A DNA stretch of 64,000 nt from Whitmania pigra (lineage: Eukaryota; Annelida; Clitellata; Hirudinida; Haemopidae): contig JAJTWR010000368.1 of NCBI GenBank assembly GCA_021613335.1, positions 365,001-429,000 of the forward strand, read 5' to 3'. This document shows, piece by piece, positions 1 to 11,954 of the stretch; the stretch's first letter is position 1, and each line of letters opens with the position of its first letter. A program made the position numbers and the translations under genes. The notes under the pieces were generated by a model. It did no database searches and was not told where the DNA came from. It saw nothing but the letters and a program-made list of their open reading frames with translations.

Positions 1-3000
1 ACACCCTCATCCTCTGCCTCATTTCAGCCGAAGCGGGAAAAGTTAGATTGGAGACAGAAGGTGGTAATGACCATTTTCATTGGAATGACGTGGTTTTTTA
101 TTGTCTTTAAATCTGTTAGTTGATCAATTGCCAGTTAATAATAATAATGATAAGGATGGTAATAAGCTCAATAATCGTAATTACTCAATAAGTATAATTG
201 ATGATTTAATTAACTAATTAGACGGTTAATGAGGATGCCTTTCAGTCATAACGATGAAGATGGGGATTTAATTAGACTTACAAAATAAATTACAAAACAA
301 ATCTTTCCTTACTAGATATTTTTTATTCCATGAAGTGCAGTCATTAGCATTAATAATCTACATTTTATTTCATTTCCTGATTTTAGCATATTTGATTTTC
401 CTCATAAATTCATTCACTTGCGATGACAGATTCAAGGAAGAGGAAGAAAGAGATGATGATGATGATGCTACTCTCTTGTTGTGATTGTAAAAACAGATGA
501 CGGTGATGATGATACCGATGGTCAGCCATTACCGACATCATCATCATCATCTTGATCAAGGCAGACCTACGATAATGAGCAAAATGGAAGTTCAGAAATT
601 GAAATGTATAGAGTCGAGAGCAATGAAAAGAAGGAAATAATTGCTAAAAAATATAATTTTCAACAAATTCATGTTTCAAAATTGTAATAAAAAGTTTGTA
701 TTCATCTAACAACTGAACGAGTGAACTTCATTTGATGCATATCAGTTCGTAAATTTCTCTAAGACTACAAATTGTTAATGCCATAATTTCTTTAAGACTA
801 CAAATTGTTAATGCCATAATTTCTTTAAGACTACAAATTGTAAATGCCATAATTTCTCTAAGACTACAAATTGTTAATGTCACTCCCAGAAAACAAAACC
901 TAAGAATGATTGGTTTTCCGATGAGTCCCGAAAAACAGATACGTCCTTCTTCATTATCACCTGAAGCTGATGCTAAAGAACGAGACAAATGAATTTCAGG
1001 AGTCAATGATGAAAAAAGCGAAAAAGTCATTTAAGTGATTGTTCCATCCCTGATAGCAGCAACGGTGCCGAATTTGTGAGTGCATCTGAAAAAAAACATT
1101 TAAAAAAAAAACATAAAACTCGCATTTAAAATTGAGCACGTGATCAAGGGACGCATCCTGTTACATCCAGGAATGATGCAGAAGATTTAATAAAATATCG
1201 TGGAATTTCCCAAGAAATTTATGAAACTGGAAGCGAAAGGATGAATTGCTAGATTATTTTTTCTTTTAGCGTATGAATTTAAGCAAACATAAAATTTAGA
1301 TTATATGCTTTCTGATTTTGCTGATTTCGAGAAAAAAAACGGAGGAAATGTGCCTCAATAAGCTGGATTCGTGCAAAAATGTTCAGAAGTAAACTAATAA
1401 AGAAAGATTTTAAAGTCTTCTGTTTTGTTGAATGATCCTGAATATTATTATATTAGATATTATGATGCTATATATATATTAGTAAAAGCCATTTAAACAG
1501 TGTTGTTAGTATAAAAATGATAAAATTTAAATTGAAATGAAAACATATTAGTAAATAAATTTATGATTAATTGAAAACATATTATTGTAAAAATTAATAC
1601 TTCAATGAAAAAACATAGTAATACAAATAAGAAACTGTTGATAAATTGACAAAAAGCATTCAACTGGGAGTGTTATATCCGCCATATTGCGTCGAATTGC
1701 AAAATAGAATGCACACTCGAGAGCATTTTGGATGCATATCTCAATAAAATGTTATTATTTAAATTGTTATTATTATTAATAACGATAATTTATCGTTTAT
1801 TTCGTAAAGTTATTTAATATTTTATTTATGCTAAAATTTAGGTTTAATAATATTAATATTAATAATAAATAATGGTAATTAACAATAAATATTAATATTA
1901 CTAAATAACACTTTATAATAACAAACTTTACAATAAATTAATAAGCTGTTTCACGTTTTCTTTTTATCTCCATTTCCGTAATAGTTGGCAAATATTAAAA
2001 CATTTCATTTTAAATCATTATATTTTTAATTCATTATATTTTTAAGACCTTATATTTTTAAGTCATTATATTTTTAAGTCATTATATTTTTAAGTCATTA
2101 TATTTTTAAGTCATTATATTTTTAAGACATTATATTTTTAAGACATTATATTTTTAAGACATTATATTTTTAAGACATTATATTTTTATGACATTATAGT
2201 TTTAAGACATTTCATTTTTAAGTCATTATATTTTTAAGTCATTATATTTTTAAGTCATTATATTTTTAAGTCATTACATTTTTAAGACATTATATTTTTA
2301 AGACATTATATTTTCAAGACATTTCATTAATTCAACTTTCAATGAAACAAAAATAAATTCCATTCGATGCTTTAATGTCGACCAAGGCGATGCAGAATGA
2401 AATATTCTTAAAAAATTATCAGAATAAATCCGCTCTTTTTAGGTCCTAATTTTTCACGAACACATCAGTTTGGAGATTAACAGGAAAATTTCTTCTTAAA
2501 ATAGGAAAAACAGAATTATCCACGAATGCATTGTTTGCCATAAGCCGATGTTATTTTAACACTTTATCATAAATTGAATATTGTGGGTATTATTACTGTT
2601 ATTATTATTATTGTTGCAGTTATTACAGTTACATTATATGTTTGAATATTGTGGCTATCATTACTGTTATTATTATTATTGTTGCAGTTATTACAGTTAC
2701 ATTATATTAGCAGTTGTTGTTATTACTGTTACTTAACAACCTTTGTTCTACATTTTCTTATTGAGGATTTGAACCGTTAAACAAGAAAATAATTCAGAAA
2801 TTAATATTTGAAAGTTTGAATCAGAATTGAGACTCATTATAGGACATTTAATTTTAATTTGTTTTCCAATATCGACAAGAAGAACATTTTACTGCTTCGT
2901 TCATGGAAATGTTTTATCGTTCGATTATGGAGATTTTATGAACCCATGTCGGGGCTTTATAAATTCATATTTCCCGACGTCTAAAGTCTTGTGGGAGTGC

Positions 3001-3562
3001 CATTTTATTGCTGTTATTGATACTTACGCTGGTGAACAGTTGATTGATTCAAAAGCATTTTCATCTTCCTATGATGGCTGACCCATAATATTGACTGGGG
3101 AAGTGAGTCCTTACACAAGCATTTGATTATACGAACATGTTCCTTTAACATTGCTTGCTTATGTAAAGTAAACTTTAAGGTATCACATTAAATTACATTT
3201 AATTAAATTAATTGCAAACAATTAATCAGAAAATGGTACCTTGGAACTCAACAACGCCCAGCCTGGAAATAGATTCATGTTCAGCCAACCGAGACGTCAC
3301 TTGGAAAGACAACAAAGGCAGACCAGCAAATCGAGCGGAACGGCCTTCACCTTGTCTCCAGGTGTGGATCCGAGCAGCAGGTCGTCGAGGCTCGTGACTT
3401 CAGGAACGTTCGGCATGACGTCATCGGCCAGAATCATCCAACAAGCAAGGTCAAGGACTCTCAAGATGACAGTCGTCATTGGTAACTGTTGTTGATGATG
3501 TAACAATGTCACGTTATAATGTTATTATACTTTTTGTTATACTTAACTAATTACATTGTATG

Positions 3563-3628
<66 letters not shown>

Positions 3629-3636
3629 TAATAATA

Positions 3637-3728
<92 letters not shown>

Positions 3729-4780
3729 TTATTATAATTAAACTTAAATAATGCCGAAAATTACGTTACAAAATTTTGGACCATTCCTATTAACGATAGC
3801 CATTATTTACAATTGTTAAAACGAATGATGTTCAACAATGTTAACATAATGATCTCAAGCACTGAGAAGGATTTAAGTAATTTTAACTCAATTGTTCAAT
3901 TCGAATTGGTTTCAGTTTCAGTCTTCATTGTCTGTTGGACTCCATATTTTGTCATGTCAACCTGGTACTGGTTTCACTAGTGAGTGGATTTTATTTGAAG
4001 TGTTGTTTCATGTTTTTTTTTTATGTTAAAATGTCCGATGCTTACTTAAGTGCATTTTTCAATAATTTCTGTAATCACTCGGTTGTTCAATGGGCTACTC
4101 ACCCTTGTTAACGCCATTCAAATTTGTTTTTGGTTCGCCATTCATGATTTTTCGTAATGCTTGAATTAGGATTCATTTCTAGCCATATCCGGCTAATAAT
4201 CATTTTCCAAATAAAAAACCCTTGTAGAATACAAATTTATTTTAAAACTTCATCCATTCTGGTTATGTTGATTTAAATCTAATTTATTTATTATTTTCTG
4301 ATCTTACCAAATTCCGATGCATTCCGCAATATCGTTCTTTTGAAAGAGAATACCATCATCATCATCGTCATCATAATCATCATCATCATCATCATCATCA
4401 TAATCATCACAATCACCATCGATGCCATCACTCAACAGCACTTCAGCCTCCCAGGTCCATCCGACACTACAGAAAGTCCTATTTTTGTTCGCCATGGCGA
4501 ATTCATGTGTTGATCCAATTGTTTACGGTGAGTGAGCGAATGAATGAACAAATATATGGATAAAAGAGAGTAAAAGCCACTTCATTAGTTATGCAACGGA
4601 CTCTAATCAAATAAATAAATACTTAAATAAATAAATAAATAAATAAAATAGCTGCTTCGTTCATTTAAAGGAATGTTCTCGACTGCATTCAGACGATCAA
4701 CTGTGAACTGGTTTGCGAGGTTCAAACAGATTTTCATTCACACGCCCAGCACCCATCGACAGAACCAGAGCTTCAAGTGA
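1..4780 (+). CDS. Peptide GPCR of the GnRH/AKH/corazonin type, 3' part
   Basis: The 3' end of a class A G-protein-coupled receptor gene; the 5' part lies outside the window. Exons read: probably 1-60 (end of TM5, ...LILCLISAEAGKVRLETE, leaving phase 1), 3230-3481, 3916-3979, 4439-4527, 4671-4780 (TGA). All joins keep frame with GT-AG sites. Exon 3230-3481 encodes a long third intracellular loop ending SRTLKMTVVI. The next exon gives TM6 with CWTPYFVMSTWYWF, typical of GnRH-like receptors. Exon 4439-4527 gives TM7 with LFAMANSCVDPIVYG, a DPxxY variant of NPxxY. The tail is short (about 36 residues) and basic. Known for the family: plasma-membrane receptors coupling neuropeptides to G proteins. 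The ligand cannot be read from this part. The assignment of exon 1-60 rests only on matching phase and hydrophobicity. The 3-kb intron 61-3229 holds minisatellites and no other recognisable gene. Confidence 0.8.
751..882. repeat. 33-bp minisatellite, 4 copies
   Basis: Four near-identical 33-bp units containing AAGACTACAAATTG, inside the large GPCR intron. The unit is a multiple of three, which keeps a spurious minus-strand ORF open; no sign that this ORF is a gene. Confidence 0.85.
2016..2325. repeat. 16-bp AT-rich satellite
   Basis: About 19 tandem copies of a 16-bp unit (TCATTATATTTTTAAG with TCA/ACA variants) in the GPCR intron. Copies form blocks of one variant, which points to stepwise local amplification. 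Confidence 0.9.
2573..2708. repeat. Two-copy tandem duplication of about 70 bp
   Basis: The stretch starting TTGAATATTGTGG and containing GTTGCAGTTATTACAG occurs twice in a row with few differences. It lies in the GPCR intron. Confidence 0.8.
3561..3727. repeat. (AAT)n microsatellite
   Basis: About 165 bp of AAT repeats with two phase-shifting interruptions, in the intron between the third-loop exon and the TM6 exon of the GPCR gene. Confidence 0.97.
4594..4650 (+). mobile_element. Short LINE 3'-tail with (AAAT)n
   Basis: The sequence AACGGACTCTAATCAAATAA followed by AAAT repeats matches the insert at 46126-46165 in INTS10, which is bounded by a target-site duplication. I read it as the last bases of a 5'-truncated non-LTR retrotransposon. 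It sits just before the acceptor of the last GPCR exon. No clear duplication is visible here. Confidence 0.5.
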
Positions 4781-5338
4781 TGGAAATCTGTGGTGCAAAT
4801 ACTCGCACGAACTTTTAAAATGTTTGATTAAAGTTTCATACTTTAGACTTGCGATTTGTTTGTATCACTGAATTCAAAATGGTAATTGTCGACCAAGACA
4901 AATGAGGATGTTATAAATAATAATATAAAATTCATTGCAAACATAATCTCCAGTAGCCATCCTGGATTGTCCGACAAACCTGAGTCTTTCGTGAAGATAA
5001 TTTAAAGTGAAAAAACAAAGTGGTAGATAAAAATAATTCGTTTTATTTATGATTTGAGGCTATCTAACTTTTTTTAGGGTTTCTAGATAACTGGAATGGA
5101 ATAATCAGCAACCGTTCTTCAATAGATCATTTTACACCATTTAACTAACTCATCTGTTAAACACTGCTGGGTTAAATAAACTTGTCTTATAGCGCGGTGG
5201 AAAACCAGAATTTAAAAAGTACATTCATTTAAAATTTCATTCGTGTTTAATTAAACATTTTGGTTAAATCATTCTTGAACTTTATTGCGTAAAATTAAAC
5301 TAAATATTCGAATATTCTTGATCTCAAAATGAGTGCCT

Positions 5339-5379
<41 letters not shown>

Positions 5380-5490
5380 GCTAATATTTAAAGTGCCGAA
5401 AGCATCCATGGCAGGATTTAAAAGGCACTGTTAAAATCAAAAACAATCAGTTCGACAATCGGGCGGGCTAGATTTTAAAAGAAATTTTAG
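4781..5490. other. GPCR downstream region, no gene seen
   Basis: AT-rich 3' flank of the GPCR gene. No exon-like block seen. A (TTTA)n run at 5339-5380 is probably the tail of the minus-strand LINE next to it. Confidence 0.5.
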
Positions 5491-5880
5491 ATGCTAATGG
5501 GAAGGTTAAATAAACTAGCTTTAAGGTTGGTTTTGAACATCATCAACGTTTCGGACGATCTGACGTGAGACGGGAGATCGTTCTACGTCCGCGGTCCACA
5601 TGCACGAAAGGATCTGTCTCCGTAGTGCACGCGGCGGGTCTTTTGGATGATAAAGTTTATGGTGTCAGACGAGCGGAGCGAGGCCCTTCCCCGTTGAAAT
5701 GCCGTTGTGGTGAAGAGTTCATGTAGGTGTTGGGGAGATCGGTGAGTGTGAGCTTTATAGACCATGAGAGCAATCTCGTAGGGTATTCGTTTTGTGATGG
5801 GGAGCCAGTGGAGTTCTTCCAGTAATGGTGATACATTAGGTCTAAGACCAGTCCTTTTCCACGTTGCTTTGCCCTCAGGC
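5490..5880 (-). mobile_element. Degenerate LINE, 3' end of the reverse-transcriptase ORF
   Basis: On the minus strand the reading frame gives LEELHWLPITKRIPYEIAL, then VHYGDRSFRACGPRT, then a stop where Trp is expected, then NDLPSHVRSSETL. The HWLP and YGDRSF...W..LP blocks are hallmarks of the C-terminal end of ORF2 in CR1/L2/Jockey-like non-LTR retrotransposons. The stop, the short length and the missing upstream reverse transcriptase show a dead 5'-truncated copy. The (AAAT)n run at 5339-5380 fits a 3' tail in this orientation. Confidence 0.85.
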
Positions 5881-6360
5881 TTGAATTTCCTTTAGAACAT
5901 CCGCATTAAATTCGGACTCATTATCATTATCGTTATCAATGTCATTATCATTAAGTTAATTAGGCATCAATACTCCACTCCTAGACGTCGTTTAGGGGTT
6001 CGTCCCAATAGTTCGAGGTTAAGTTAAAGGTTCTGGTTAAGTGAAGTGGAAGCGATATAATTATAAACCAATAAATTGACACCTATTTATCATTAATTAA
6101 ATTATTTATATAGAAATTAATGGCCTATGGCGGAGCACGGGTAATACACCCAGTTTTAAATATCCAAATTTGTAAAAACTACATTAGATAATGGCAGACT
6201 TTAATACCATATATTTCAAATTTAAATTTCTAATTTCGGGTTAAACGCTTCTCAAATCGTCAGCTAGATGTCGTCGGCTCATTATGAAATTCGCCATTGT
6301 GATGGTTTTTGCTTATGCATCCTTTCTTGAACGAACGTGCTGTAATGCCGTGATTCTAAC

Positions 6361-9300
6361 ATGAAGCAGACGATGTTTCCGCTTCTATTGCGAGCGCTAT
6401 TGATTCTATTAGGTTAGTTTCTCTTTGGCAATCTTATTGACTGTAATAGACAAAATCATAAACTTGTTTGAAGCATTTACGCTGATTAAGTTTCGAGATA
6501 TAATTTTTTTAAAAAGGTTTTCAAGCATTTGTATCTCGATCATTGATGGTTTACCACGGAGTTGTTAAGGAAGATGCTAAAGTTGGACAGAAAGTGGATC
6601 TAGATAAACCTCTTTACGTGCGGAACATGAGTGGATTCGTGGGAGGTTGTACGCTTGGTTGTTATTGGTAATGTTTTCATAATATCAGATAAGCAGTAAG
6701 CGTAGTTACGACTGACGTGAATGTAAGTGAAGAAGCCAATCACTGATCTAACTAATCACAATCTAACTAGTGCAAGTAGTTAGAAATTTCTACAATATTT
6801 ATTTTACTTTTATGGAGTACAAACCATTTATTTTGTAGAAGTTTGTGGTTACACGATCCATGGAGCTTTTTCCGACCTCCCATTTCGAGTCGTTCTCCTG
6901 GAGTCATTTTCAGGTGGAGCTTCCATTGTGGTCGATGGAAAACTGGATTATGAGCAGCAGCAAAGCTACAACTTCCAGTTGTCTGCCCACGACTGCCACG
7001 ACCCTGTCAATATGACCAACTCAGAAAGGTGATGTCATATTGATAGCGATGATGATGTTATGGTTCTGGTTGGGATGGAAATAGTGTGGAATGCAATAAA
7101 GCTGGTAATAGGTAATTTCAAGTAGGTTCACTTTAATTGGCATTGCTAGCTGTGGTATTGAGTTCGGAGATGATGGTGCCTTGCACTGTTAATTGTAATT
7201 GATAAAGTTGTAATAGGATGTTGTGTAATTAGCTAAATGTTAATTTTTGAAAACAAAATCAGAGAGAAAGTGGAGATCTCAATTGAAGATGTCAACGACA
7301 ATGCCCCGAGATGGATCGACTCGTCTTACAGTGTTTCCGTTGGCAACTTGGTGAGGAGAAGACAGCAGCTCGTCTGCTTGCAAATCACGGACGATGACAT
7401 CAGCAAAAAGTTCTCGAGGGTCTGCAGGTTTACTCTGCTCGACCAATCGGAGAGGTTCTACGTCGACGAGAAAGGTAAATCTGGATTGTGATTGGCTGGA
7501 CAAATTAATTTCGTGATTGGATGAATTCAAAGCGATGAATTTGTCCGACTGATAAGAGATTTGTTGATTTTTTGAAATATATTAATTTAGAGGATATTTT
7601 AGTAAGTCTTGTGTTTATGTAATGTGCGTGTGACTAAAGCATTTTTAAGTAAACTTGTGAGTTTGTATGACAACAATGGACAGCAATTGAACTCGTGCAG
7701 GTTGTCTCTACAACAAGGAGGTTCTTGTCGGTCCGACGAGCAGCAGGGTCACCCACATCCTGAAGGTTTATGCCCAGGACTGTGGGGGTCTCATGACCGA
7801 CGGGGTCGAAGTTCGGGTCGAATGGGAACCCTCTTGCACCTATTCTTGGAGGGGTCGGTTTTGAATCGTTACGCAATTGACATGCATCTTAAGCTAAATG
7901 ATGTTATGATGTACAAAATTATTGTCATTTTTAATGATCAATTTGATTCTTACCGACTCGGAATTGTGAGAAATACTGTGCGCTCAATAGGTGCAATTGT
8001 TGTTAATATATATAGTAAGCACAACGTTTATGAATAACATGGAATGTACACAAATTTCATAATTAATTTTTATTCGATTAATCAACATCCCGTAAAAACA
8101 ATGCAATTTGTTTCCGAGCGAAATTTAAAATCTTCCCTCAGGATACGACCGCAGCGTTGATCTGAGCGAATTCTCGGGCAATTCGACCTCCCTTCCTTTG
8201 TTCAAGAGCGTCGAGTTCGATGCGTGCGACGAGAACGACTCGTGCGAGGTCGACGGCCTCTCGGTGGCCCTGAAACTCACTTCGCCCGTGGATGGGGGGT
8301 GCAGGATGGACAGGGAGTCCCTTCTTGCTCAGAGGGCCTTTTGTGGTGGGTTGTTATCTCTTGATGGTTCACTTTGATTGGCATTTCATTATCATTCAAT
8401 GATGTTTACTGTTGGTGGTGGTGATGTAAACAATGACGGTGGTTTGTATGATTTGTAATTCCCTTGGCATTTTATGGACCATAAAATCTTTTTAAGGCTT
8501 AGTGGAGGAAGCAAGTTCTACGTTCCTGCTGCAAAACGAAACATCATTCTCTGGGAATTCCATCGTCCTCGACGTTCACCCGGAGGAACTCCAGCAACAC
8601 CTCGAGGGTCGCTTCTTGTTCTCAGTTTGGATGAGGAGAGAAAAAGTCAGGAGCGAGGAAAGAGAGCAGATACTGTGCTATTCCGACGATACGAGTGGGT
8701 CGCGTCGTCCGTGCGACTTTTTGTTTATAAGTCTCGTCCGTGCGAATTTACACTTAAACGTGTCTGTGAAATTATGCAATAGCAAAGTTTTTCCTTTAGA
8801 TTGTTTTTCTTCGTCCTTGTGATGATTTTCATTCCTTTTGGACATCAGAAATCACGAGGAGACATTCGATGTGGTACGTCGAGGGTTGCAGGATGTCCTT
8901 CGTGCTGAGGAGGACCGGACGAGACGAGGAGAAGGTCGAGTCCCAGTGGGAGTGGAACGTCCCCGAACTTTGCAGCGGAGGGTGGCACCACTATGCCCTG
9001 ACTTCTGCCAGTTTGGAAACGTTCTCCGTTAGTTGGCGACGATGATAGTGATTGGGGTGGTGTTGATGGTGATGATATTGATAATGTCAATGATGATAAT
9101 GACTTCATTATATTATTAACAGGTTGACCTCTACGTTGACGGTCGAATGTTCACGAGTTCAAAAAGTGACCCAAGAATCACGAGGAAGTGGAAACTTCAC
9201 CCACTTAGCCATCCACCCCCCTCCAAGGTTGTCGTTGGGGCTTGTTGGATTGGTGGGTCTCCTTCATTGAACATTCATATTTATTACTTATAGTTATATT

Positions 9301-11954
9301 AACAAATAGTTGCAAAACGTTAATTAGTATTATTATTATTATTATTATTACTAATATTGTTAGGAATTAGTATTATTATTAAAATTTTGAATCCAGGTCG
9401 TCATGAAAGAATGGAGGAAGTGTTTCATGGTCAGTTATCCGGTTTAACGCTTTCGTCGAATCACACGGACGTGGATCAGGTCATAAAATGTCTAAGCCAA
9501 TGTCACGAAAGACTCACGTTGGAGAAGATTGACGACATACAATCAGGAACAGTGAGTTGCTTAATGTTTTGTCTTTTGAAAGGTAAATGTTTTTGTATAT
9601 TGTTTTGTCTTACAAACATTAAATGTTTTGAATAATAGTTTGTCTTACAAATGCTAAATGTCTTTGCATCATACATCTGAGACTCAGGCTAATCAATAAT
9701 CAGCTCAATAACTTAAACAATTAATAAATATTCAGCTTTGCCATTGTTGTTCATTTTTTGAGATGCTACAAGTCCTTTTCAAGCTTATTATCAGTACATT
9801 GTTTTTCATTGTTGAGCAATCTGAACTTAAATAAACAAGTTCAAACGATGCAACAGGTCATTAAGTACAATTTCATATTTTTCACGACCAGTTTGTGCTC
9901 TTGAGTGAGGATAAAACCCATCTGATCATTAATTCGTCGTCTCCTGATTCCCTGAGAGATGTACTCAGAGAGGTCGACCTCCTCTTGCCAAGTCCTCGAC
10001 CTCTTCTGGGGTCGAGGGTCATTTCCATCAGCACTGATATTGTGTTAGTAATTGATGGTATTTTTCAATGGGTTAATGATTTAATTGATGATATTGACTT
10101 TAAAAGGGGTTGATTGCGTTGTAGCCATTGATTTTAATTAGATGATCAGATAACCAATAAATTTTCTAGGATTGGGACAAAAGATTATTTGGGTATTTAT
10201 AGAGGCTTGATAATCGTGTTAACATTTTTGTAAAGCTGCAAGAACTCTGAAAGACTGTCGTTTGATTCAAATGACCTTGAAGTCGTCATAACCAAGCCAC
10301 ACCCCCTCAGAATCTCAACGAATCATCTCATGCCTGTCGATGAGGTCAGTCTAATGGGCGGAGTCAAAATCATGGAAGCATTTCAGATCGAAGAAGTGAC
10401 GGGCCAAGTTCAAGGTGGTTGATGTAAATTGTAAACCTTATTGGTCTGCTTATCCGGTGAGAAGTTTCATATGATATGATAACTAAAGTTAAATGTAACG
10501 TTACGTGCATTACGATTACGTTATTGTGTGTCATTCATCTCGATATTTTACGACCTTCAGTCCACTTGGAGTCGTGCTTCGTCAGAAGTGATTCGCCGAT
10601 GGACCTCACCAGTGAGATGTTTCTGTTCGATGGCGACCTGTTGAGGGAACTCGATCTCCAAGTGGATCTCAACAACAGAGGACTTTTTGTTGGCCAGGTG
10701 GAAGGTAGGGTAGCTTATCACATAGGAATCATAACTATTAATTAATAATTAATCTTTATTATATAATAATATATCACCATTCTCTTAATTAGAGAGCACA
10801 ACCTCACTAAAGACTTATGAGCAGTTCATGAGGTCACTGAGATACTCAAACAAGATTGGCTCAAATTGGCAACAGACTAGTTTCGTCATCGGTTGTCTTG
10901 GACCGAACGAAGAACTCCTGACCAATCACGCCAGAGTTCTGGTGGGTCCACTAGAATTGCTATTAACTCTTCATATCTTCAGGTCATATCGTGAAAACGC
11001 ATACCTCTTAAAAACAATTAAGTAGAACTTCTTGCATTATTCTCTAATTAAACTGATTTTCGTTGCAAATAAAAATTTATTGAACTTCGACCATTTCCTA
11101 ATGTCATGTGACATTTTCCATCAGCTCCAATTGGTTGCCACTCATCCCGAGTTTCCTCCACCCCCTGACAACATGGGAAGGGACAACTTGTTGCTCGACC
11201 AACCTGTCATCAGGAAGTCAAGTTTTGTCCCTGACAATGATAATGCCACCAATCTGGGTAGGCAGTCACTTGTCTTGAAGAAGATTAATACATTACACAA
11301 CCAATTCACAGATAAATGATTTGTGAATAAATTATGCTAACAACTGAAGCACGTTGAATGAATGTGGCTGATCGTTATATGTTTTAACCTATCGTTTAAT
11401 ATTGCATGTTATTATTATTATTATTATCATTATTTATTATGTGTGGTGCCAACTACTGTGTATGGAATTTGCCTTCAGGATTCTGGCTACCAATATTTCT
11501 GGTGGTGTCGGTGGGCCTCGTCATAACCTTGGGTGTTCTTGGAGTCTCGAAACTCCGGGAGAGGAGGTCCGAGCAGCACGCTGCCGACATGGAATGGGAC
11601 AATTCCGAGATGTCCATCGCCGTCAATCCGCTCTACGAGATGGACGTGAGTCCGAGGAAACGTTTCGCGACCGGATTAAGGCCGCACCGAAGATGAACTA
11701 ATTTCCATCCAATTATTAACTTGTTGAGGCTAATGTCGTTAAGTTTTCGTTGCTCGAGTGATTCACTGAAACAACAACAAATTTTTTGATCTCAGGATCT
11801 TAATTCGATGGATCGCTCGGAAATCTTCGACGAGGAAGACAATGGCGGTGACGACGGGGAAGAAGAAGACGACGACGAAGATGACGTTGCTGGAGAAGCA
11901 GGAACCAATGAAGAGGCCAGAAGAGATTTGGAGTGGGATGACCTGCCATATTGA
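6361..11954 (+). CDS. CLSTN: Calsyntenin (cadherin-like synaptic membrane protein)
   Basis: Complete 17-exon gene; spliced length 2685 nt, 894 residues. Exons: 6361-6412, 6517-6645, 6839-7028, 7263-7474, 7701-7853, 8142-8345, 8497-8694, 8849-9027, 9123-9252, 9397-9551, 9892-10043, 10236-10414, 10561-10704, 10793-10941, 11125-11257, 11479-11645, 11796-11954; all phases agree. The protein has a hydrophobic leader, two cadherin-type repeats (DVNDNAPRW near residue 135), an LNS/LamG-like domain (FLFSVWMRR; VDLYVDGRMF; VVVGACWIG), a conserved juxtamembrane region, one transmembrane helix at about 789-810 and an acidic cytoplasmic tail. The tail keeps both Trp-Asp motifs (MEWDN near 826 and the C-terminal LEWDDLPY), known in calsyntenins as kinesin light-chain binding sites. 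Known role: type I membrane protein of neurons in axonal transport and synapse organisation. The length fits the family (about 950-980 in vertebrates). Confidence 0.97.

Noticed and set aside
728..1030. 100-codon minus-strand frame with TICSLKEIMA repeats
   Set aside because: Created by a 33-bp minisatellite in an intron; no start context, splice sites or homology.
2827..3081. 84-codon plus-strand frame considered as a TM5 exon of the GPCR
   Set aside because: It has no TM5 signature and no splice sites of suitable phase; the first 60 bases of the window fit better.
4304..4495. Asp-rich minus-strand frame
   Set aside because: Antisense reading of (CAT)n next to the TM7 exon of the GPCR.
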